Assembly (NCBI GenBank): GCA_903893315.1
Contig: CAITLU010000057.1
Span: 33,607 to 97,606, forward strand
DNA length: 64,000 nucleotides
Direction: 5' to 3'
Source of the DNA: an uncultured bacterium
GTDB taxonomy: Bacteria; Desulfobacterota; Binatia; UBA1149; CAITLU01
Shown here one piece after another: positions 60,962 through 64,000 of this stretch. The notes under the pieces are model-generated. The model saw only the letters and a list, made by a program, of their open reading frames with translations, was not told the DNA's origin and did not search any database. Position 1 is the stretch's first letter. Each line of letters begins with the position of its first letter. The translations under genes and the position numbers were made by a program.

Positions 60962-62635
60962 CTATTGGCCGGTGCAGTCCACTGCCGTTACGGCCAGCTT
61001 CGGGGTCAGAGGATCGAAGTCCGGCGAAGACGCGTCGAGCACCGTGATCTTGAAAGCGCGCGCCGCCAGACCTGGGTCGCTGGTCGCAAACGAGCAGTCA
61101 GCAAGGCTTGCAGGTCCGGCAAATCCCGCCGAATTGATCACCGATTCGCGCATGATCCTCCGTGCGTCATCGTCACGGAACGTGAACAGCGAGTCGGCAA
61201 CCAGCGAGGTACACTTCACGTTGGCAGCGGTGCCCAGCAACTCACCGGCCGCGGTTCCGTAGTCCATTTCGTAGAGCAGCGCCCCAAGAGTTTCGGAACT
61301 GGTAACGCCGATCGTCAACGAACAAGTGAAGCGGAACCCAGAGCAATCGGCGTGGCAGGCCCCATCGGCCGCGTTGCCGCTGCCATTGTCACACTGCTCG
61401 GGCCCGCCGCCGGGACCGCTCGTGCAGGAGCTGTCGGTACACGCGACGCCGTCACCGCAGGTAGCGAACCGGCAAGTGTTCGTGCAGCCGTCCGCCGCGT
61501 TGACGTTCCCGTCGTCGCACCGCTCCGGTGGATTCCCGTTGACGATGCCGTCGCCGCAGAACTCCGTCCGGCACAGTGCATCGCAGCCGTCGCCGGCAGT
61601 GGTGTTGCCGTCGTCGCAGGATTCGGCGTTGCCCGGATCGGTGGTCCCGTCACCGCAAAACGGCAGACGGCAATCCGTACGGCAGGCTCCGGCCACGGTA
61701 TCCGAGTTCAAGCGACCGTCGTCGCACTCCTCGCCTTCCTGAAGAATGCCGTTGCCGCACACCGGATCCGAGGGAAACACCACGTCCATCAAAGTCGCGA
61801 GCTGCACCTGATTGGAATCGAAAACGCAGGACTCGAGATCGCGAAAATCGAAACTGCCACCGCTTAGGTCGGAGCAGTGTGCGCTGTAACCAAGAGCGGC
61901 TATGTCGATGGAAGCGCAAGCCTTGGGCAGGCCGGAAAGCACGGTCAGATAGGCTCGCAGAATGCCGGAGTCTACGGCCGCGTCTTTGGTGCCAGGGCCG
62001 TAAGGAACGGGAATCGCCCGGCAGTCCACGCCAGCATCGACGTTACCGGCTTCCTGGCCGAGCTGGCAGCTAAATCGGGTTTTCATGTCACGCGACAGCA
62101 TCGCGAAAGAACGACTCACCGTACCAATAACGCACGCGACCTCGTCGCTGCGATAGGCCCGACTTTCAGCCTTCATGGCCGGCGGGTATTCGACCTGGAA
62201 CATGGCGTCTATGGCCGCGCCGCCGACGTTCTTCATGCAGCGCAGCAGGTCATCTGCGGTGAAGTCCGGGCCGGCCACGTCCTGACAGGGGCCGGGGTAA
62301 CTGAGCAGGCCCCACTCCGCATTGGCGCAGCGCCGCGACACCGAACGGTCAAGGCGGTTATCCGCCTTCGCCAGTCGCGCGGCCAAAGCAACATCGTTGG
62401 CGCCGGTCACGCAGTCGGTCAGTGAATCTTGTCGCCCAAGAATTTTGCGGCTCTGGCACTGCGCGCGAGCAATCATGGTAGCGGCGAGCCAGCGGCGGAA
62501 ACCTGACTCGATCGTGGAGCGGCACGCAAGGTCAGGATTCTGAGCACTCAGCGCCGGTAGTGGAACGGAAACCGCGACAAGAAGCGCGACGCTGACGCCG
62601 AACAAGAAGACAGTTGGTCGATTCACACATTTCAT
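60962..62635 (-). CDS. secreted cysteine-rich protein with DUF4215 repeats and a C-terminal domain shared with its neighbour
   Basis: The 557-residue protein has a signal peptide (1 to about 32, ends PALSA), an all-new N-terminal region (about 33-275) with eleven or more Cys that I do not recognise, then DUF4215 repeats (about 280-435; EECDDGRLNSDTVAGAC, ESCDDGNTTAGDGCDAL, ERCDDGNVNAADGCTN) and a C-terminal beta-rich domain with LGALLYEMDYG and FAGPASLADCSF. The last domain is similar to the N-terminal part of the next protein and resembles cohesin in pattern. The ATG at 62635 has AGGAG seven bases upstream. Function unknown; probably exported and possibly surface-bound. Confidence 0.78.
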   Translation of the reverse strand: MKCVNRPTVFLFGVSVALLVAVSVPLPALSAQNPDLACRSTIESGFRRWLAATMIARAQCQSRKILGRQDSLTDCVTGANDVALAARLAKADNRLDRSVSRRCANAEWGLLSYPGPCQDVAGPDFTADDLLRCMKNVGGAAIDAMFQVEYPPAMKAESRAYRSDEVACVIGTVSRSFAMLSRDMKTRFSCQLGQEAGNVDAGVDCRAIPVPYGPGTKDAAVDSGILRAYLTVLSGLPKACASIDIAALGYSAHCSDLSGGSFDFRDLESCVFDSNQVQLATLMDVVFPSDPVCGNGILQEGEECDDGRLNSDTVAGACRTDCRLPFCGDGTTDPGNAESCDDGNTTAGDGCDALCRTEFCGDGIVNGNPPERCDDGNVNAADGCTNTCRFATCGDGVACTDSSCTSGPGGGPEQCDNGSGNAADGACHADCSGFRFTCSLTIGVTSSETLGALLYEMDYGTAAGELLGTAANVKCTSLVADSLFTFRDDDARRIMRESVINSAGFAGPASLADCSFATSDPGLAARAFKITVLDASSPDFDPLTPKLAVTAVDCTGQ

Positions 62636-62678
62636 TTCATGACTCCTGCGCCACTGGAACGCGGTCTCCAGAACGCAA

Positions 62679-62711
62679 CCCGGCGGGGTCGGCAAAACCG
62701 ACCCCGCCGGG
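62679..62711 (-). terminator. perfect 14-bp hairpin between two secreted-protein genes
   Basis: CCCGGCGGGGTCGG (62679-62692) and its complement (62698-62711) enclose a 5-nt loop. It lies about 47 bp after the stop of the upstream gene and before the start of the next. On the minus strand TT follows the stem but no long U-tract. Likely terminator of the 63882-62758 gene. Confidence 0.6.
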
Positions 62712-62757
62712 CACATCCGCGCCTCACGTCGTGGGCGTTACTGAAGCACGGAACTTC

Positions 62758-63882
62758 CTACTTCGCGTTGTACTGAGAAGCCGTGTTCTTCGTCGCCGTC
62801 CCGAAAGTGCTCTCGAAGCAGATCGGAGTGACGTGATCGTCGATCACGAACTGGGCCGTTACCGGCTCGGTCAGAGGCAACGTCGGCGAAGCGAAGTCGC
62901 CGGCCTTGCTCTTAGCCTGCACCTTTATCTGCGACTTGCCGGCCCCACCGGCCTTCAGACCGATCAGCGTGACACCGTCGGCGTCGCCCTTGAAGCCGAA
63001 CCCGGTGGTTCCCTTCTGAGCCCAACCCGACCCCGCCGGGATGTCCTTCCCGAGGATGAGTTGGCCCGCATCGTAGACGCACCAGCTGTAGGTGGCCGCT
63101 GCGCCTACCGGATTCTTGAAGTCTTCCAGGGACGTCGCGTCGCCTTTCTTCAACTGGTACTGGCCCTGATCCTTCGCGTTGCTGGCAGGATTCTTGGTGT
63201 CGTCCTTCAGCAGCAAACTGGAGCTCGCCCCGTGACGGCATCCCGATTCCGGAGTGCCCGAGCAGGAACCCGTGAGGTTGCAGTGCGCGCCGCAGCCGTC
63301 ACCGAGAACCACGTTTCCATCGTCGCACTCCTCACCCTGTTCGACGATGCTGTTACCGCAGTCGCTGGCTACCGGAACGCAGGTTCCGATCGTCACCGCG
63401 ACAGTCGGCATCGGGTCGGCCGCCGCCGGAGGATTATCCCCCGAAGCGTCATCGATCGTGACGGCGAAGTCACCGGCAGCCGGCGCCGCACCGGGAGTGG
63501 TGAAGGTACAGGTAGCGAACGCGGCCGGACCGGAGAAGGTCACGGTATTAGCCCAACCCACCACCATGCTCTGCGCACTCCGATCGTTGAGAACATCGGA
63601 AAGCCCGGCCGGCAGGTTGCATACCGCATTGCCGACGAAGGCGCCCGAAGCCACGCCGCTGTAGTCGATGGTCAATTGAAGGGCCTGCAAGTCAGTAGTG
63701 TTGCTGACGCTGAATACTACGTTACAGGCCTGGCTTCCGCTTATCGCCGCCGGCGCCGCCGAAGCACTGCTGAGAAGGAGCACCGCTCCGAGGCCGGCAA
63801 TCAGCTTGCCGGTCTTGCAGGCTCTGTCGATGTTGAACGCCCGAGGCCGGGCCCAACTGTTTCGTTCATTCATTTTCAACAT
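62758..63882 (-). CDS. secreted protein with cohesin-like N-terminal domain and DUF4215 repeat
   Basis: The 374-residue protein has a long basic leader and a signal (about 20-45, ends SAAPA), then a beta-rich domain (about 48-160: VFSVSNTTDLQALQLTIDYSG, FSGPAAFATCTFTTP), a DUF4215 repeat (EECDDGNVVLGDGCGAHC), and a C-terminal beta-rich part with LILGKDIPAGSGWAQKG, GFKGDADGVTLIG. The first domain pattern (a DY turn, GPA and Cys-rich strand) is shared with the neighbouring protein. The family is otherwise unknown to me. Start ATG 63882 (MLKMNERNS) is the best fit; an ATG at 63873 is also possible. The gene is the upstream member of this pair of minus-strand genes. Confidence 0.75.
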   Translation of the reverse strand: MLKMNERNSWARPRAFNIDRACKTGKLIAGLGAVLLLSSASAAPAAISGSQACNVVFSVSNTTDLQALQLTIDYSGVASGAFVGNAVCNLPAGLSDVLNDRSAQSMVVGWANTVTFSGPAAFATCTFTTPGAAPAAGDFAVTIDDASGDNPPAAADPMPTVAVTIGTCVPVASDCGNSIVEQGEECDDGNVVLGDGCGAHCNLTGSCSGTPESGCRHGASSSLLLKDDTKNPASNAKDQGQYQLKKGDATSLEDFKNPVGAAATYSWCVYDAGQLILGKDIPAGSGWAQKGTTGFGFKGDADGVTLIGLKAGGAGKSQIKVQAKSKAGDFASPTLPLTEPVTAQFVIDDHVTPICFESTFGTATKNTASQYNAK

Positions 63883-64000
63883 GGTGTCGTCTCTCTTTCG
63901 CTCGTGAGTCGTCCTCACGGTTGGAATCCCCTTGAAATAGAAAGTTCGGATTCTCACCCTCTCGCGGGAGTCCGCAGCGGCGGCTGTCACGGACTAGACA

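Overview
The window is a GC-rich, densely coded chromosomal segment of a Gram-negative, aerobically respiring bacterium. It carries a cbb3 oxidase, TonB/ExbBD machinery, a porin, lipoprotein and Sec signals, and several secreted proteins with cysteine-rich DUF4215/MopE-like repeats. Those repeats, together with SBBP propellers, a branched-chain ABC transporter and an LLM-class oxidoreductase, suggest a 'deltaproteobacterial' lineage such as Myxococcota or Candidatus Binatota. This placement is inferred from gene content; there is no rRNA here to confirm it. I saw no tRNA, CRISPR array, IS element or prophage.

Layout. 1-3586 (minus): ccoN-O-Q-P and the start of ccoG, a cbb3 oxidase operon. 3939-8140 (minus): a two-subunit NAD-linked formate dehydrogenase. 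8376-10886 (plus): a membrane pyrophosphatase of a divergent type. 11260-15993 (plus): a giant secreted SBBP/cysteine-repeat protein with a 165-bp tandem repeat. 16207-17989 (minus): DUF1330 protein, LinB-like haloalkane dehalogenase and a TetR regulator, with a palindromic operator in front of tetR. 18110-21585 (plus): an atypical SDR, ahcY and a sahR-type ArsR-methyltransferase regulator, with a palindrome inside the ahcY promoter. 21649-29145 (minus): livKHMGF, followed by a secreted M4 peptidase with a dockerin-like tail. 29613-33073 (plus): MFS transporter, FabG-like SDR and LLM oxidoreductase. 33118-36424 (minus): acyltransferase, DUF523/DUF1722 protein and a putative outer-membrane protein.

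36635-52041 is the most coherent block. It holds phoU-pstB-pstA-pstC-pstS (minus), a porin (minus), and then a plus-strand operon DUF3450-ttpC-exbB-exbD-exbD-tonB-TPR, followed by a secreted FKBP. Three intergenic regions in this block carry heptamers phased every 11 bp that resemble Pho boxes. I infer a phosphate-starvation locus in which a TonB2-like motor may energise outer-membrane uptake upstream of Pst. 52038-55394 holds a TMTC-like TPR membrane protein convergent with a GT39-like glycosyltransferase. 55600-60841 (minus) is a polyphosphate cluster of CHAD, sixA, ppx and ppk. 60962-63882 (minus) holds two secreted DUF4215 proteins that share a domain resembling cohesin.

The shared theme is phosphate and energy: PPi-driven ion pumping, high-affinity Pi uptake and polyP turnover, beside cbb3 respiration and formate oxidation. 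Functions are assigned from motifs I could read. Operon and regulatory claims are inference from spacing and sequence pattern.
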